Source: Nocardioides nematodiphilus
GTDB lineage: Bacteria > Actinomycetota > Actinomycetes > Propionibacteriales > Nocardioidaceae
Assembly: GCF_020216525.1 (NCBI RefSeq)
Contig: NZ_JAIWOY010000001.1
Coordinates: 186,001 to 250,000 of the forward strand
DNA length: 64,000 nt
Reading direction: 5' to 3'
Numbering within the stretch: the first letter of the stretch is position 1; each line of letters opens with the position of its first letter. Below are positions 1 to 9,366 of the stretch, one piece after another. The notes below the pieces were generated by a model. The model was not told where the DNA came from and did not search any database. It worked only from the letters and a program-made list of their open reading frames with translations. The position numbers and the translations under genes were made by a program.

Positions 1-844
1 CGATCAGCTCGACGAAGTCGAGCATCGAGTCGACGTCGGTGAAGGCGGCGTGGCGCGAGGGCGAGGCGCAGTCCTTGCCGACCGGGATGCCGCGGATGGC
101 GGCGATCTCCTCGGTCACCTTGGCGCCCGGCAGCAGACCGCCGAGGCCGGGCTTGGCCCCCTGGGAGAGCTTGATCTCGATCGCCTTCACCGGCGCCGAG
201 GCGACGGTCTCCTTGAGCCGCTCGAGGTCGAAGGAGCCGTCCGCGTCGCGGCAGCCGAAGTAGGCCGTACCGATCTGGAGGACGAGGTCCGCGCCCTGGC
301 GGTGGTACGGCGAGAGGCCGCCCTCGCCGGTGTTGTGCAGCGTGCCGGCCGCCGCCGCGCCCTGGTTGAGCGCGGTGATCGCCGCACCCGACAGGGAGCC
401 GAAGCTCATCGCGGAGATGTTGACCACCGAGCCCGGCCGGAAGGCGTGCGTACGCCCGCGCGGGCCGCCGAGGATCTTCGCGCTCGGCAGCCGGGCGCTC
501 TTGTCGTGGTCGTCGGGCAGCTCGGAGGCGAAGGTGCGCTGCTTGATGTAGGCGTGGCCCTGGACGTGCTCGACGTCCACGTCGGTGCCGAACCCGAAGT
601 AGTTGTTCTCCTCCTTCGCGCTGGCGTAGATCCAGCTGCGCTGGTCGCGACTGAAGGGCCGCTCCTCCTCGTTCGAGGTGACGATGTACTGGCGCAGCTC
701 GGGACCGATGGTCTCCAGCCAGTAGCGCGCGTGCGCCAGGACCGGGAAGTTGCGCTGCAGCGCATGCTTCTTCTGCGTCAGGTCCCTGATCGCCAGGGCG
801 CCGACCGCTGCCCCCGCGGCCCCCACCACGTGCTTCAGTCTCAT
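1..844 (-). CDS. FMN-binding glutamate synthase family protein (partial, 3' end outside window)
   Basis: The visible 281 residues start with a short hydrophobic segment (about residues 6-20) and run into the FMN-binding TIM-barrel domain shared with the central domain of the glutamate synthase large subunit. Recognisable stretches are YFGFGTDVDVEHVQGHAYI, NISAMSFGSLSG and IEIKLSQGAKPGLGG, the last two matching the conserved glutamate-synthase barrel. Stand-alone proteins of this type lack the glutamine amidotransferase domain, so the substrate is uncertain; a membrane-anchored flavin oxidoreductase is the safest description. The start is the ATG at 844. The C-terminus runs past position 1. 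It diverges from the hydrolase gene at 910. Confidence 0.8.
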   Translation of the reverse strand, partial: MRLKHVVGAAGAAVGALAIRDLTQKKHALQRNFPVLAHARYWLETIGPELRQYIVTSNEEERPFSRDQRSWIYASAKEENNYFGFGTDVDVEHVQGHAYIKQRTFASELPDDHDKSARLPSAKILGGPRGRTHAFRPGSVVNISAMSFGSLSGAAITALNQGAAAAGTLHNTGEGGLSPYHRQGADLVLQIGTAYFGCRDADGSFDLERLKETVASAPVKAIEIKLSQGAKPGLGGLLPGAKVTEEIAAIRGIPVGKDCASPSRHAAFTDVDSMLDFVELI

Positions 845-909
845 GGCCCGTTCCTATCCGCCGTGGACGGCCGTGGCAAGAGATCCCCGGTGAAGGTAGT
901 TTGCCGGGC

Positions 910-2136
910 ATGGTGTCGCTGCCCGCGTTGCTCCCCGCGAAGCTGCCGTCGTTCATCCCCGCCCCCGCGATCGCCTCGGCGGCGGGCAATGTCGCGCACA
1001 AGGTCCTGTACGGCGGACTCGCCGACATCCGGCCGATGCCGCGCACGCTCATCGACGAGGGCGTGCTGCGCGAGGTCTACCGCTACCGGCCGGCGAAGGA
1101 CGTGCCGCAGCAGGGCGACCCGATCCTGCTGGTGATGCCGCTGGCCGCACCCTCGAGCTGCTACGACCTGCGCCGGGGCTGCTCGCTGGTCGAGCACCTG
1201 GTCGCCGAGGGGCGCCCGACGTACCTGGTGGAGTACGGCGAGGTCTCCTTCGCCAACCGCAGCCTCGGCGTGGAGCACTGGGTCGAGGAGGTGCTGCCGG
1301 CCGCGATCCGGGTCGTCTCCGAGGACGCGGGCGGGCGTCCCGTGCACGTGGTCGCCTGGAGCCTCGGCGGGATCTTCGCGTTGCTCTCGGCCGCCGCCCA
1401 TCCCGAGCTCCCGATCGCGACCCTGGGCATCTTCGGCAGCCCGGTCGACGTCTCCCAGGTGCCGTTGATCGCGCCGCTGCGCCCGATCGTGCAGTTCACC
1501 GACGGCCGGATCATCGGCGGTGCCGTGCGCATCCTCGGCGGTGCCCCGAAGCCGCTGGTGCGCTGGGCCTTCCAGGTGACGGCGGCCCAGAAGATGGTCA
1601 CCAAGCCGATGGCCCAGCTCACCCATCTGGCCGACACCGACTTCCTGGCGCAGCTCGAGGCGGTCGACCGCTTCACCAAGGGGATCATCGCCTATCCGGG
1701 CCGTACGTTCGGCCAGCTCTACCACCGGTTCCTGGCCCGCAACGAGCTCAGCGACGGCACCTTCGACGTCGAGGGTCGCGAGGTGCGGCTGGCCGACATC
1801 ACCGTCCCGGTGATCGTCTTCGGCGGCGCCACCGACGGCATCGCACCCAGCGCCTCGGTGCGTCCGCTGGTCGACCTGCTCTCGAGTGCCGCGGAGGTGC
1901 GGTTCCACGAGGTCCCCGGCGGACACCTCGGCATGCTCACCGGCCGCGCCGCACGTACGACCTCCTGGCCGCTGCTCGACGCCTGGATGCGCCGCCACGA
2001 CGCGGTGCCCGGCCAGGTGCTGGGTGAGGTGGTTGGCGACGCGTCCGCGGCGCGCCCCGCGCAGAAGAAGCCGGCGATCGGGGCGAACCCGACCCGCCGC
2101 TTCTCCTCGCAGAGCTCGCGCGACCTCAGGCGTTGA
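910..2136 (+). CDS. alpha/beta-fold hydrolase, PhaC-like
   Basis: A 408-residue cytoplasmic alpha/beta hydrolase whose layout resembles class III/PhaC-like polyhydroxyalkanoate synthases. The nucleophile elbow reads AWSLGG (codons near 1350-1370), so the nucleophile is Ser rather than the Cys of true PHA synthases; the acid is probably the Asp in GGATDGIAP and the base the His in PGGHLGML. The ATG at 910 is chosen over the upstream in-frame TTG at 901 because a TAGTTT hexamer ends 7 nt before it, the leaderless-promoter spacing seen elsewhere in the window. The 3' end overlaps the convergent LLM gene by 11 nt. It may be an esterase or acyltransferase; the substrate cannot be read from sequence. 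Confidence 0.75.
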   Translation: MVSLPALLPAKLPSFIPAPAIASAAGNVAHKVLYGGLADIRPMPRTLIDEGVLREVYRYRPAKDVPQQGDPILLVMPLAAPSSCYDLRRGCSLVEHLVAEGRPTYLVEYGEVSFANRSLGVEHWVEEVLPAAIRVVSEDAGGRPVHVVAWSLGGIFALLSAAAHPELPIATLGIFGSPVDVSQVPLIAPLRPIVQFTDGRIIGGAVRILGGAPKPLVRWAFQVTAAQKMVTKPMAQLTHLADTDFLAQLEAVDRFTKGIIAYPGRTFGQLYHRFLARNELSDGTFDVEGREVRLADITVPVIVFGGATDGIAPSASVRPLVDLLSSAAEVRFHEVPGGHLGMLTGRAARTTSWPLLDAWMRRHDAVPGQVLGEVVGDASAARPAQKKPAIGANPTRRFSSQSSRDLRR

Positions 2137-3124
2137 TCGCGGGGATGACCTGCTGCTCGAAGAGCTCGATGCTCGAGCGGTCGTAGGCGGCGTCGCCGAA
2201 GTACGTGATCGCGTACGTCATGCCGAGCCGCTCCATCTCCTGCAGCTTCTCCACGATCTGCTCGGGCGTGCCGACGAGTCCCTGGGTGGTCGCCCGGCGG
2301 GCGGCCTCGGGGCCGCCGCCCTCACCGAACGCCTTGGTGAGGTGGTCGGTGTACCAGTCGATGTGGTCCTGGACGTCCTTCTCGGTCTCCCCGATGAAGA
2401 CGCTGTAGAGCGCCGAGCGGGTGATCTCGCCGAAGTCGCGGCCGAGGGTCTTGCAGTGGTCCGCCAGCAAGGCCGACTTGGCCGCGAAGCCCTCCGGCGA
2501 GCCGTCGAAGTTGGTGTAGTCGGCGTACTGCGCTGCGATCTTGAGCGTGACCTTCTCGCCGCCGCCGGCGATCCACAGCGGGATGCCGTTCTTGGCGTTC
2601 TGCAGCGGCAGCGGCTGACAGATGGCGCCGTCGACCTGGTAGTACGTCCCGTCCAGCGACGAGACGCCCTGGGTCCAGGCCTGCTGGAAGATCTGGACGC
2701 CCTCGCGCAGCATGCCGAGGCGGTCGCGCGGCTCGGGGAAGCCGTAGCCGTAGGCGCGCCACTCGTGCTCGTACCAGCCCGCACCGATGCCCATCTCGAT
2801 CCGGCCGCCGGAGACGTGGTCGATCGTGGCGGCGACCTTCGCGAGGTAGGCCGGGTTGCGGTAGGCCATGCAGGTGCACATCTGGCCCAGGCGGATCCGG
2901 TCGGTGGCGGCGGCGAAGGCGGCCATCAGGGCCCACGCCTCGTGGGTGGCCTGGTCGGAGGGCTCGGGTGTCGTGTGGAAGTGGTCGTACACCCACGCGC
3001 TCGACCAGTCGGGGTTGCGGTCGGCGGCCTGCACGAGGTCGCGCATCGTGGCCCACTGCTGGGCCGGCTCGATGCCGACGAGGTCGAAGCGCCAGCCCTG
3101 GGGGATGAACAGGCCGAACTCCAT
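2126..3124 (-). CDS. LLM class F420-dependent oxidoreductase
   Basis: A 332-residue luciferase-like monooxygenase-fold protein of the F420-dependent group. It opens with [11 protein letters not shown], carries [12 protein letters not shown] in the usual third-strand position and [11 protein letters not shown], the family's phosphate-binding region. These enzymes use reduced deazaflavin F420 for hydride transfer; the substrate is unknown. An ATG lies 15 nt further upstream (3139), but the AAGGAG at 3131-3136 sits inside that extension, 6 nt before the ATG at 3124, so the shorter start is preferred. It converges with the alpha/beta hydrolase gene and diverges from ung. Confidence 0.82.
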   Translation of the reverse strand: MEFGLFIPQGWRFDLVGIEPAQQWATMRDLVQAADRNPDWSSAWVYDHFHTTPEPSDQATHEAWALMAAFAAATDRIRLGQMCTCMAYRNPAYLAKVAATIDHVSGGRIEMGIGAGWYEHEWRAYGYGFPEPRDRLGMLREGVQIFQQAWTQGVSSLDGTYYQVDGAICQPLPLQNAKNGIPLWIAGGGEKVTLKIAAQYADYTNFDGSPEGFAAKSALLADHCKTLGRDFGEITRSALYSVFIGETEKDVQDHIDWYTDHLTKAFGEGGGPEAARRATTQGLVGTPEQIVEKLQEMERLGMTYAITYFGDAAYDRSSIELFEQQVIPAINA

Positions 3125-3170
3125 GTCTTGCTCCTTCATTCACGCACCCGGATCGTTGTCGTCGTCACGC

Positions 3171-3176
3171 TAACGT
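3171..3176 (+). promoter_or_regulatory. -10 element of ung (leaderless)
   Basis: TAACGT followed by exactly 7 nt and GTG (3184). This spacing recurs in front of many genes here and indicates transcription starting at the start codon. It argues against the earlier GTG at 3175, which would overlap the hexamer. Confidence 0.5.
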
Positions 3177-3183
3177 GCCGGTC

Positions 3184-3873
3184 GTGGAGACGCTCGCGGG
3201 ATTGGTCGAACGACGGTTGATGGCTGAGGACTGGGCGGCCGCACTGGCCCCGGTGGAGCCGCGGATCGAGGCGCTCGGCGTCTACCTGCGCGAGCAGCTC
3301 GCGCTCGGTCGGCCCTACCTGCCCGACGGCGATCGGGTCTTCGCCGCGTTCCGCCGCCCACTGGCCGAGGTGCGCGTGCTGATCGTCGGCCAGGACCCGT
3401 ATCCCACGCCGGGGCACCCGATCGGCCTGTCGTTCGCTGTCGAGCGACACGTACGGCCGCTGCCGGCGTCGCTGCGCAACATCTACCGCGAGCTGGCCTC
3501 GGATCTCGGCGTCACGCCCCCGGAGCACGGCGATCTGAGCGCGTGGTCCGAGCGGGGCGTGATGCTGCTCAACCGCGCGCTGACCGTACGGCCCGGCGCG
3601 CCGGCCTCCCACTCCGGCAAGGGCTGGGAGGAGGTCACCGGTGCGGCCATCGAGGCGCTCGCGGCGCGGGGTGGTCCGCTGGTGGCCGTCCTCTGGGGTC
3701 GACACGCCCAGTCCCTGCGACCGTTGCTGGGCACCGTGCCGTGCGTGGAGTCGGTCCACCCCTCTCCGCTGTCGGCACACCGCGGCTTCTTCGGCTCGCG
3801 GCCGTTCTCCCAGGTCGACGACCTGCTGGTGGCGCAGGGAGCGGCGCCGATGGACTGGTCGCTCCCCGACTGA
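3184..3873 (+). CDS. ung: uracil-DNA glycosylase, family 1
   Basis: Removes uracil from DNA by cleaving the N-glycosidic bond, the first step of base-excision repair. The 229-residue protein has the family 1 water-activating motif GQDPYP, with its catalytic Asp, and the DNA-intercalating motif HPSPLS near the C-terminus. [11 protein letters not shown] and LWGRHAQS are the expected core and uracil-recognition stretches. The GTG at 3184 is favoured because TAACGT ends 7 nt upstream; the GTG at 3175 would add three residues. It stands alone between the LLM gene and a dioxygenase gene. Confidence 0.93.
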   Translation: METLAGLVERRLMAEDWAAALAPVEPRIEALGVYLREQLALGRPYLPDGDRVFAAFRRPLAEVRVLIVGQDPYPTPGHPIGLSFAVERHVRPLPASLRNIYRELASDLGVTPPEHGDLSAWSERGVMLLNRALTVRPGAPASHSGKGWEEVTGAAIEALAARGGPLVAVLWGRHAQSLRPLLGTVPCVESVHPSPLSAHRGFFGSRPFSQVDDLLVAQGAAPMDWSLPD

Positions 3874-3886
3874 CGCCCGGGAATAG

Positions 3887-3900
3887 ATTGAATGATCAAT
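3887..3900. promoter_or_regulatory. possible operator upstream of the dioxygenase gene
   Basis: An inverted repeat ATTGA-N4-TCAAT ends 14 nt before the dioxygenase ATG and overlaps a possible -10 (TAGATT, 3884-3889). Its position would block transcription. No regulator gene is adjacent, so the identity of the binder is unknown. Confidence 0.3.
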
Positions 3901-3914
3901 CAGTTAGGGATGTC

Positions 3915-4691
3915 ATGACGGATCGGATGCCTGCGCTCTACATCGGCCACGGTGCGCCGCCGCTGCTCGACGACCCGGTGTGGTCGGGGCAGCTCGCCGC
4001 GTGGGCCTCTGACCTGCCGCGCCCGAAGGCGATCCTGATCGTGTCCGCGCACTGGGAGTCGGCGCCGGTGATGCTGTCCGCACCCGCGGGCGCACCGCTG
4101 GTCTACGACTTCGGCGGCTTCGCCGAGCGCTACTACCGGATGACGTACGACACCCCCGACTCCACCTGGCTCGCGCAGCGGGTCGCGGCGATGATGCCGG
4201 CCAACGAGCCGGTGCATCAGTCGACCACCCGCGGGCTGGACCACGGCGCCTGGGTGCCGCTGCGGATCATGTTCCCCGAGGCCGACATCCCGGTGCTGCA
4301 GATGTCGCTGCCGACCCAGGACCCGACCCGGCTGCTGGTACTCGGCGAGCGCCTCAAGCCGCTGCGCGACGAGGGCGTGCTGATCATCGGCTCGGGCTTC
4401 CTCACCCACGGCCTGCCGTTCCTCACCGACTTCCGGCTCAACGCTCCGGCTCCCGGCTGGTCGACGGACTTCGACGCCTGGGCCGGCGAGGCGCTCGCCC
4501 GCGGCGACGTGGACGCGCTGGCCGACTACAAGCACCAGGCGCCCGGCATGCCGTACGCCCACCCGACCGTCGAGCACTACACGCCGCTCTTCGTCACCCT
4601 CGGGGCCGCGACCACGCCGGACGAGCCGGGCATCCAGGTCATCGACGGCTTCTGGATGGGCCTCTCGAAGCGCTCGCTCCAGGTCGCCTGA
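3915..4691 (+). CDS. class III extradiol-type dioxygenase (LigB/DODA family)
   Basis: A 258-residue protein of the LigB-fold, 4,5-DOPA-extradiol-dioxygenase-like family (YgiD type), which opens catechol-type rings using a mononuclear metal. Expected metal ligands are visible: His in YIGHGAPP, His in SAHWES and His in VEHYTPLF. The conserved LDHGAWVPL segment is also present. The ATG at 3915 follows an AGGGA. The natural substrate cannot be deduced. It is followed after 23 nt by the pyridoxal kinase gene on the same strand. Confidence 0.85.
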   Translation: MTDRMPALYIGHGAPPLLDDPVWSGQLAAWASDLPRPKAILIVSAHWESAPVMLSAPAGAPLVYDFGGFAERYYRMTYDTPDSTWLAQRVAAMMPANEPVHQSTTRGLDHGAWVPLRIMFPEADIPVLQMSLPTQDPTRLLVLGERLKPLRDEGVLIIGSGFLTHGLPFLTDFRLNAPAPGWSTDFDAWAGEALARGDVDALADYKHQAPGMPYAHPTVEHYTPLFVTLGAATTPDEPGIQVIDGFWMGLSKRSLQVA

Positions 4692-4714
4692 CCTCGCCTG
4701 GAAGGATGGGCGGC

Positions 4715-5563
4715 ATGCAGCTGCTCTCCATCCAGTCCCACGTCGCGTACGGCTATGTCGGCAACTCCGCCGCCGTCTTCCCGCTGCAGCGACTGGGGCA
4801 CGAGGTGTGGCCCGTCCTGACGGTGAACTTCTCCAACCACACCGGGTACGGCGAGTGGCGCGGGCCGGTGCAGGATCCGGCCGATGTGGCCGCGGTGATC
4901 TCGGGGATCGAGGAGCGCGGCGCGCTCGCAGGGATCTCGGCGGTGGTCTCGGGCTACCAGGGCAACCCGGCGGTCGGCGCGGTCGTGCTCGACGCCGTCG
5001 CCAAGGTGAAGGCGGCCAACCCCGATGCCGTCTACGCCTGCGACCCGGTGATGGGCGATGTCGGCCGCGGGATGTTCGTGCTGCCCGGGATCCCGGAGTT
5101 CCTCCGCGACCAGGTCGTGCCGCACGCCGATGTGATCACGCCGAACCACTTCGAGCTCAACTTCCTCGCCGGCACCGAGGCGACGCCGCGGCTCGCCGAC
5201 GTGCTGGTCGCGATCGACGCGGTGCGCGCCACCGGCCCGCGCAACGTGCTGGTCACCTCGGTGATCACCGACCGCTCCAACACGCTCTCGCTGGTGGCCG
5301 TCGACGAGACGGGCGCCTGGCGGGTGACGACCCCCAACCTGCCGATCACGCCCAACGGCAGCGGTGATGTCACCTCCGCGCTCTACACCGCCCACCTGCT
5401 CGCGACCGGCTCCACCCCGATCGCGCTGGAGCGCACGGCCAACACGATGTTCGCGATCCTCGAGCGCACGCTCGCCTCGGGCCGTCGCGAGCTCGAGCTG
5501 ATCGCGTCGCAGGACGACATCGCCGCTCCACCGACCCGCTTCGAGGTCGAGCAGCTCCGCTGA
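4715..5563 (+). CDS. pdxY: pyridoxal kinase
   Basis: Phosphorylates pyridoxal to pyridoxal 5'-phosphate in the vitamin B6 salvage pathway. The 282-residue ribokinase-fold protein begins with SIQSHVAYGYVGN, the substrate-binding start of PdxY/PdxK. It contains DPVMGD and VVPHADVITPNHFE, and the catalytic anion-hole region is NGSGDV (usually GTGD in ribokinases). An ATG exists at 4706, but GGAAGGA at 4700-4706 is spaced 8 nt from the ATG at 4715, which also matches family N-termini, so the latter is used. It converges with the dienelactone-hydrolase-like gene. Confidence 0.92.
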   Translation: MQLLSIQSHVAYGYVGNSAAVFPLQRLGHEVWPVLTVNFSNHTGYGEWRGPVQDPADVAAVISGIEERGALAGISAVVSGYQGNPAVGAVVLDAVAKVKAANPDAVYACDPVMGDVGRGMFVLPGIPEFLRDQVVPHADVITPNHFELNFLAGTEATPRLADVLVAIDAVRATGPRNVLVTSVITDRSNTLSLVAVDETGAWRVTTPNLPITPNGSGDVTSALYTAHLLATGSTPIALERTANTMFAILERTLASGRRELELIASQDDIAAPPTRFEVEQLR

Positions 5564-5569
5564 ACCCGG

Positions 5570-6142
5570 TCAGCCGAGGTCGGCCAGCCAGGCGAGGATG
5601 CGCTCGGTGGCCTGGGCGGCGATCTCGGGGACGTACTCGTCCGTGCTGTCGTCGAGGAAGAGGTGCTGGTCGCCGGGGTAGTCGACGATCTCGCCGTGGG
5701 GCACGCCCGTGCGGAAGCCCTCGTCCTCGGACGCCTCGCGCCACGGGTCCTCGAGGGTCTGCAGCGCGATCGCGGGCAGATCGGCGGGCCATTCGGTCTC
5801 GAACCACTTCGGGTCGGGGGCGCCGTAGAGGAAGAGCATGCCCTTCGCGCTCCCCGGCTTCGCGACGAGCGCGAGCCACCCCGCGACGCCGCAGCCCATC
5901 GACATGCCCGCGTAGACGATGCCGTCGGGCAGGCCCGCCGCCGCGGCCGACGCGCGCCGCATCAGCGTCGCCTCGCCGAGCTCGTTGCGATGGACGACAC
6001 CGCTCTCGGTGTCGGCGAACGTCACGCCGTCGTAGAGATCGGGGGTGTGGACCACATGCCCCGCAGCGCGGAGCGTCTCGGCGAAGTGCAGCACCCCCGG
6101 CGTCAGGCCGCGGGCGTGGTGGAACAGCAGGATCTCGGCCAT
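5570..6142 (-). CDS. dienelactone hydrolase family protein
   Basis: A 190-residue alpha/beta hydrolase of the dienelactone hydrolase family. Canonical members have a Cys nucleophile in GxCxG; here the elbow reads GMSMGCG, so Ser or a shifted register is likely. The His in DQHLFLDD is the expected catalytic base. LLFHHARGLTPGV at the N-terminus is typical of the small actinobacterial members. A TAGCGT hexamer (plus-strand 6149-6154) lies 6 nt before the ATG at 6142. Physiological substrate unknown. The tRNA-Thr gene lies just upstream on the same strand. Confidence 0.8.
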   Translation of the reverse strand: MAEILLFHHARGLTPGVLHFAETLRAAGHVVHTPDLYDGVTFADTESGVVHRNELGEATLMRRASAAAAGLPDGIVYAGMSMGCGVAGWLALVAKPGSAKGMLFLYGAPDPKWFETEWPADLPAIALQTLEDPWREASEDEGFRTGVPHGEIVDYPGDQHLFLDDSTDEYVPEIAAQATERILAWLADLG

Positions 6143-6179
6143 GGAGCCACGCTACTCAGGACGACCGACAGTCTGCTGC

Positions 6180-6255
6180 TGGAGCCGGTGACAGGAATCG
6201 AACCCGCGACCCTCTTATTACAAGTAAGACGCTCTACCAACTGAGCTACACCGGC
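6180..6255 (-). tRNA. tRNA-Thr (anticodon TGT)
   Basis: A complete cloverleaf on the minus strand: acceptor GCCGGTG pairs with CACCGGC, the D-arm contains AGCTCAGTTGGTAGAGC, the anticodon stem TCTTA/TAAGA encloses CTTGTAA with anticodon TGT, and the T-arm is GCGGGTTCGATTCCTGT. The 3' CCA is encoded. The T-stem contains one weak pair. Confidence 0.95.
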
Positions 6256-6313
6256 GTGCATGCGCCGGGCGCAAGCGATGGTCATCCTAGACAGCGCCTA
6301 GTTAGATGACTGC

Positions 6314-8086
6314 ATGAGCCTGCTCGAGCAGCCCCATCACGACGGATCATCCTTCTACGTCAGCAACCCCTCGCCCACCCTCGGCGAGGACGTCACCGTC
6401 AGCCTGCGCGTCAGCGCCTCCGACCCGGCACAGCGGGTCTGGCTCAGGACCACGTACGACGCGGAGCCGACGTTCCACGAGTGCGCCGCGGTGGATCGCC
6501 AGGACGGCAGCCGGTGGTGGCAGGGCGCCCTGCCGATCCACAATCCGGTCCCGCACTACCGCTTCCTGATCGAGGACGCCGACGGTGGCCAGCGGTGGGT
6601 GAGCGCCAACGGCACCGTCGACCACGACCCGAGCGACACCTTCGACTTCCGCCTCAGCGTCCACCACGCCGCACCGGAGTGGACCGCCGACACCGTCGTC
6701 TACCAGATCTTCCCCGACCGGTTCGCCCGCAGCGCGGCGGCCGACGCCCGGCCCATCCCCGGCTGGGCCAAGCCCCAGGAGTGGGACTCGCTGCCCTCCT
6801 ACGAGGGCACCGACGACCGCACCTGGCTCGGCTACTACGGCGGCGACCTGGACGGCATCGTCGACCACCTCGACCACATCGCCGCGGTGGCAGGAGAGCG
6901 CGCGACCGTCTACCTCACGCCCGTCTTCCCGGGCGAGAGCAACCACCGCTACAACGCCTCCACGTTCGACGCGATCGACCCGCTGCTCGGCGGCGACGAG
7001 GCGTACGTCCGGCTCTCGGAGGCCGTCCATGAGCGGGGCTGGCGCCTGCTCGGCGACCTCACCGCCAACCACACCGGCGACACCCACGAGTGGTTCCAGC
7101 AGGCGAGCGACGGCGGGCCCACCCGCGGCTGGTACTACTTCCACCCGGACGGCTCCTACGAGTGCTGGATGGGCTACGACACGCTGCCGAAGCTGAACCA
7201 CACCGATCCGGCGATGCGGCTGGCCATGACCGAGGGACCGGACTCGACCGTGGCGCGCTGGCTGCGGGCGCCGTACTCGCTCGACGGCTGGCGCATCGAC
7301 GTCGCGAACATGAGCGGACGGCTCGGCTCCGTCGACGTCAACCACGACGTCGCCCGCACGATCCGGACCACCGCCACGACGGTCAACCCCGAGGCGTGGG
7401 TGATCGGCGAGCACAACCACGACGCGTCCGGCGACATCGACGGCGACGGCTGGCACGGCACGATGAACTACTCCGGCTTCTCCTGGCCGGTCTGGTCGTG
7501 GCTGCGCGCCGAGCAGACCGATGCGCGGCCCTTCGGTCGCCCGGTCGCCGTCCCCCGGCGCCCCGGCACGGCACTGGTCACAGCACTCCAGGAGTGGCGG
7601 GCGAGGTACGGCTGGCGGGCGGCGCAGCAGTCCTGGAACATCTTGTCCTCGCACGACTCCGCCCGGATCCGCACCCTCGTACGCGACCCCGCGGTCCACC
7701 GGGTCGCCGCCGGCCTGCAGTTCACCCTCCCCGGCGTGCCGATGGTCTTCGCGGGCGACGAGATCGGTCTCGAGGGCGTCCTCGGCGAGGACGGCCGCCG
7801 CACCATGCCCTGGGCGAGCCGGGACGCCTGGGACACCGCCACCCTCGAGACGTACGGCGCCCTCGCGCGCCTGCGCGCCGAGCACCCCGCGCTCACCGGC
7901 GGGTCGCTGCGCTGGGCCTACGCGGACGACGACGCGATCGCCTACCTGCGTGAGCACGACGAGGAGACCCTCGTGGTCGTCGCTCGCCGCACCTCCGGCC
8001 CGGATCCCGTACCGGACCTCGGCACCACCACCCTTCTCACCACCGGGTCCCGGGACACGGCGTGGCTGGAGGTCCGCGCCCTCTGA
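6314..8086 (+). CDS. glycoside hydrolase family 13 alpha-glucosidase/neopullulanase-like
   Basis: A 590-residue alpha-amylase-superfamily protein acting on alpha-glucans or maltodextrins. An N-terminal beta-sandwich (about residues 10-115, like the CBM34-type domain of cyclomaltodextrinases) precedes the TIM barrel starting at VVYQIFPDRFARS. Conserved regions are LTANH, GWRIDVAN with the nucleophile Asp, GEHN with the acid/base Glu, and SSHDSAR with the transition-state Asp. No signal peptide is visible, so it probably degrades internal oligosaccharides. TTAGAT (6302-6307) lies 6 nt before the ATG. It stands alone, followed by the DUF4032 gene. Confidence 0.88.
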   Translation: MSLLEQPHHDGSSFYVSNPSPTLGEDVTVSLRVSASDPAQRVWLRTTYDAEPTFHECAAVDRQDGSRWWQGALPIHNPVPHYRFLIEDADGGQRWVSANGTVDHDPSDTFDFRLSVHHAAPEWTADTVVYQIFPDRFARSAAADARPIPGWAKPQEWDSLPSYEGTDDRTWLGYYGGDLDGIVDHLDHIAAVAGERATVYLTPVFPGESNHRYNASTFDAIDPLLGGDEAYVRLSEAVHERGWRLLGDLTANHTGDTHEWFQQASDGGPTRGWYYFHPDGSYECWMGYDTLPKLNHTDPAMRLAMTEGPDSTVARWLRAPYSLDGWRIDVANMSGRLGSVDVNHDVARTIRTTATTVNPEAWVIGEHNHDASGDIDGDGWHGTMNYSGFSWPVWSWLRAEQTDARPFGRPVAVPRRPGTALVTALQEWRARYGWRAAQQSWNILSSHDSARIRTLVRDPAVHRVAAGLQFTLPGVPMVFAGDEIGLEGVLGEDGRRTMPWASRDAWDTATLETYGALARLRAEHPALTGGSLRWAYADDDAIAYLREHDEETLVVVARRTSGPDPVPDLGTTTLLTTGSRDTAWLEVRAL

Positions 8087-8154
8087 CCCCGACGATCCGA
8101 TCCACCCGATCCACCCGGGCCGCGCATCGGGCGGCGGCTCGCTAGGGTTCCCCC

Positions 8155-9366
8155 ATGGCATTGCGCATCGTCGCCAGCCGTCCCGATCCGGCGATCGTGA
8201 CGCTGCCCTGGTCGACGCCTCTGGAGGAGTGGTCGACGGAGTTCGTCGTGCCCCTCGCGCGGGGTCTGTCGCGGCACGTCGTGCGCATCGTCCGGCTCGG
8301 CCACCGCATCTACGCGGTCAAGGAGACGCAGGAGCCGATCGCGTTCCGGGAGTACAAGATGCTGCGCGAGCTGCAGCGCATGGGACTGCCGTCGGTGGTC
8401 CCCCAGGGCGTCGTCACCGGCCGCACCGACGAGAACGGCGAGGAGCTGCCCGCCGCGCTGATGACCGAGCACCTGCGTTTCTCGCTGCCGTACCGGAGCC
8501 TCTTCGAGCACGGCCTGACCGCCGAGTCCCTCCCGACGCTGATCGACGCCCTGGTCGTCCTGCTGGTGCGCCTGCACCTGGCCGACTTCTACTGGGGCGA
8601 CGTCTCGCTCTCCAACGTCCTCTTCCGCCGCGACGCGGGCGGCTTCGCCGCCTACCTGGTCGACGCCGAGACCGGTGAGCTCAAGCCGTCGCTGTCGGAC
8701 CAGCTGCGCGAGTACGACCTCACCGTGGCCGGCGAGAACGTCTATGCCGAGATCCTCGACCTCATCGCCAGCGGGGCACTGCCCGACGACTTCCCGGTCG
8801 ACGCCGTCCACACCCGACTGCACCAGCGCTACGGCGCGCTGTGGGAGGAGCTCACCGCCGAGACCCGCTTCCCGGCCCACGAGATGTGGCAGATCGAGCA
8901 GCGGATCGAGCGGCTCAACGACCTCGGCTTCGACGTCGAGGAGCTCGACATCGTCACCGACTACGACGGCGACACCGTCCGGCTGCGTCCACGGGTCGTC
9001 GAGGCCGGTCACCACAGCCGTACGCTGCGTGGCCTCACCGGCATCCAGGCCGAGGACGCCCAGGCCCGCCGCATGCTCAACGACATCGCCGCCTACACGG
9101 CCTCACGCGACCTGGGCGGACTCCCCCGCGAGGTCGTCTCGCAGCGCTGGATGAAGGAGATCTACGAGCCGATCGTCGCGATGATCCCCGACGACTTCCG
9201 CAGCAAGCTGGAGCCGGCCGAGGTGTTCCACGAGATCCTGGTGCACCGCTGGTTCCTCTCCGAGCAGGCCGGTCACAGCGTCAAGCTGCTCGACGCGGCG
9301 GGCGACTACATGGGCGCGATCCTCCCGGAGCGTCCCGAAGAGGCGATCACCGGACCGGTGGAGTAG
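8155..9366 (+). CDS. DUF4032 protein with kinase-like N-terminal domain
   Basis: A 403-residue cytoplasmic protein. Residues about 30-190 look like a lipopolysaccharide-kinase/protein-kinase fold: a possible ATP-binding Lys in YAVKETQ, a catalytic-loop-like stretch LADFYWGDVSLSNVL (Asp and Asn in kinase spacing) and a metal-binding-loop-like VDAETGE. The C-terminal part matches the DUF4032 arrangement common in actinobacteria. Function is unknown; phosphotransfer is inferred. TAGGGT (8143-8148) lies 6 nt before the ATG. The 3' end overlaps the convergent phosphoesterase gene by 20 nt. Confidence 0.75.
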   Translation: MALRIVASRPDPAIVTLPWSTPLEEWSTEFVVPLARGLSRHVVRIVRLGHRIYAVKETQEPIAFREYKMLRELQRMGLPSVVPQGVVTGRTDENGEELPAALMTEHLRFSLPYRSLFEHGLTAESLPTLIDALVVLLVRLHLADFYWGDVSLSNVLFRRDAGGFAAYLVDAETGELKPSLSDQLREYDLTVAGENVYAEILDLIASGALPDDFPVDAVHTRLHQRYGALWEELTAETRFPAHEMWQIEQRIERLNDLGFDVEELDIVTDYDGDTVRLRPRVVEAGHHSRTLRGLTGIQAEDAQARRMLNDIAAYTASRDLGGLPREVVSQRWMKEIYEPIVAMIPDDFRSKLEPAEVFHEILVHRWFLSEQAGHSVKLLDAAGDYMGAILPERPEEAITGPVE

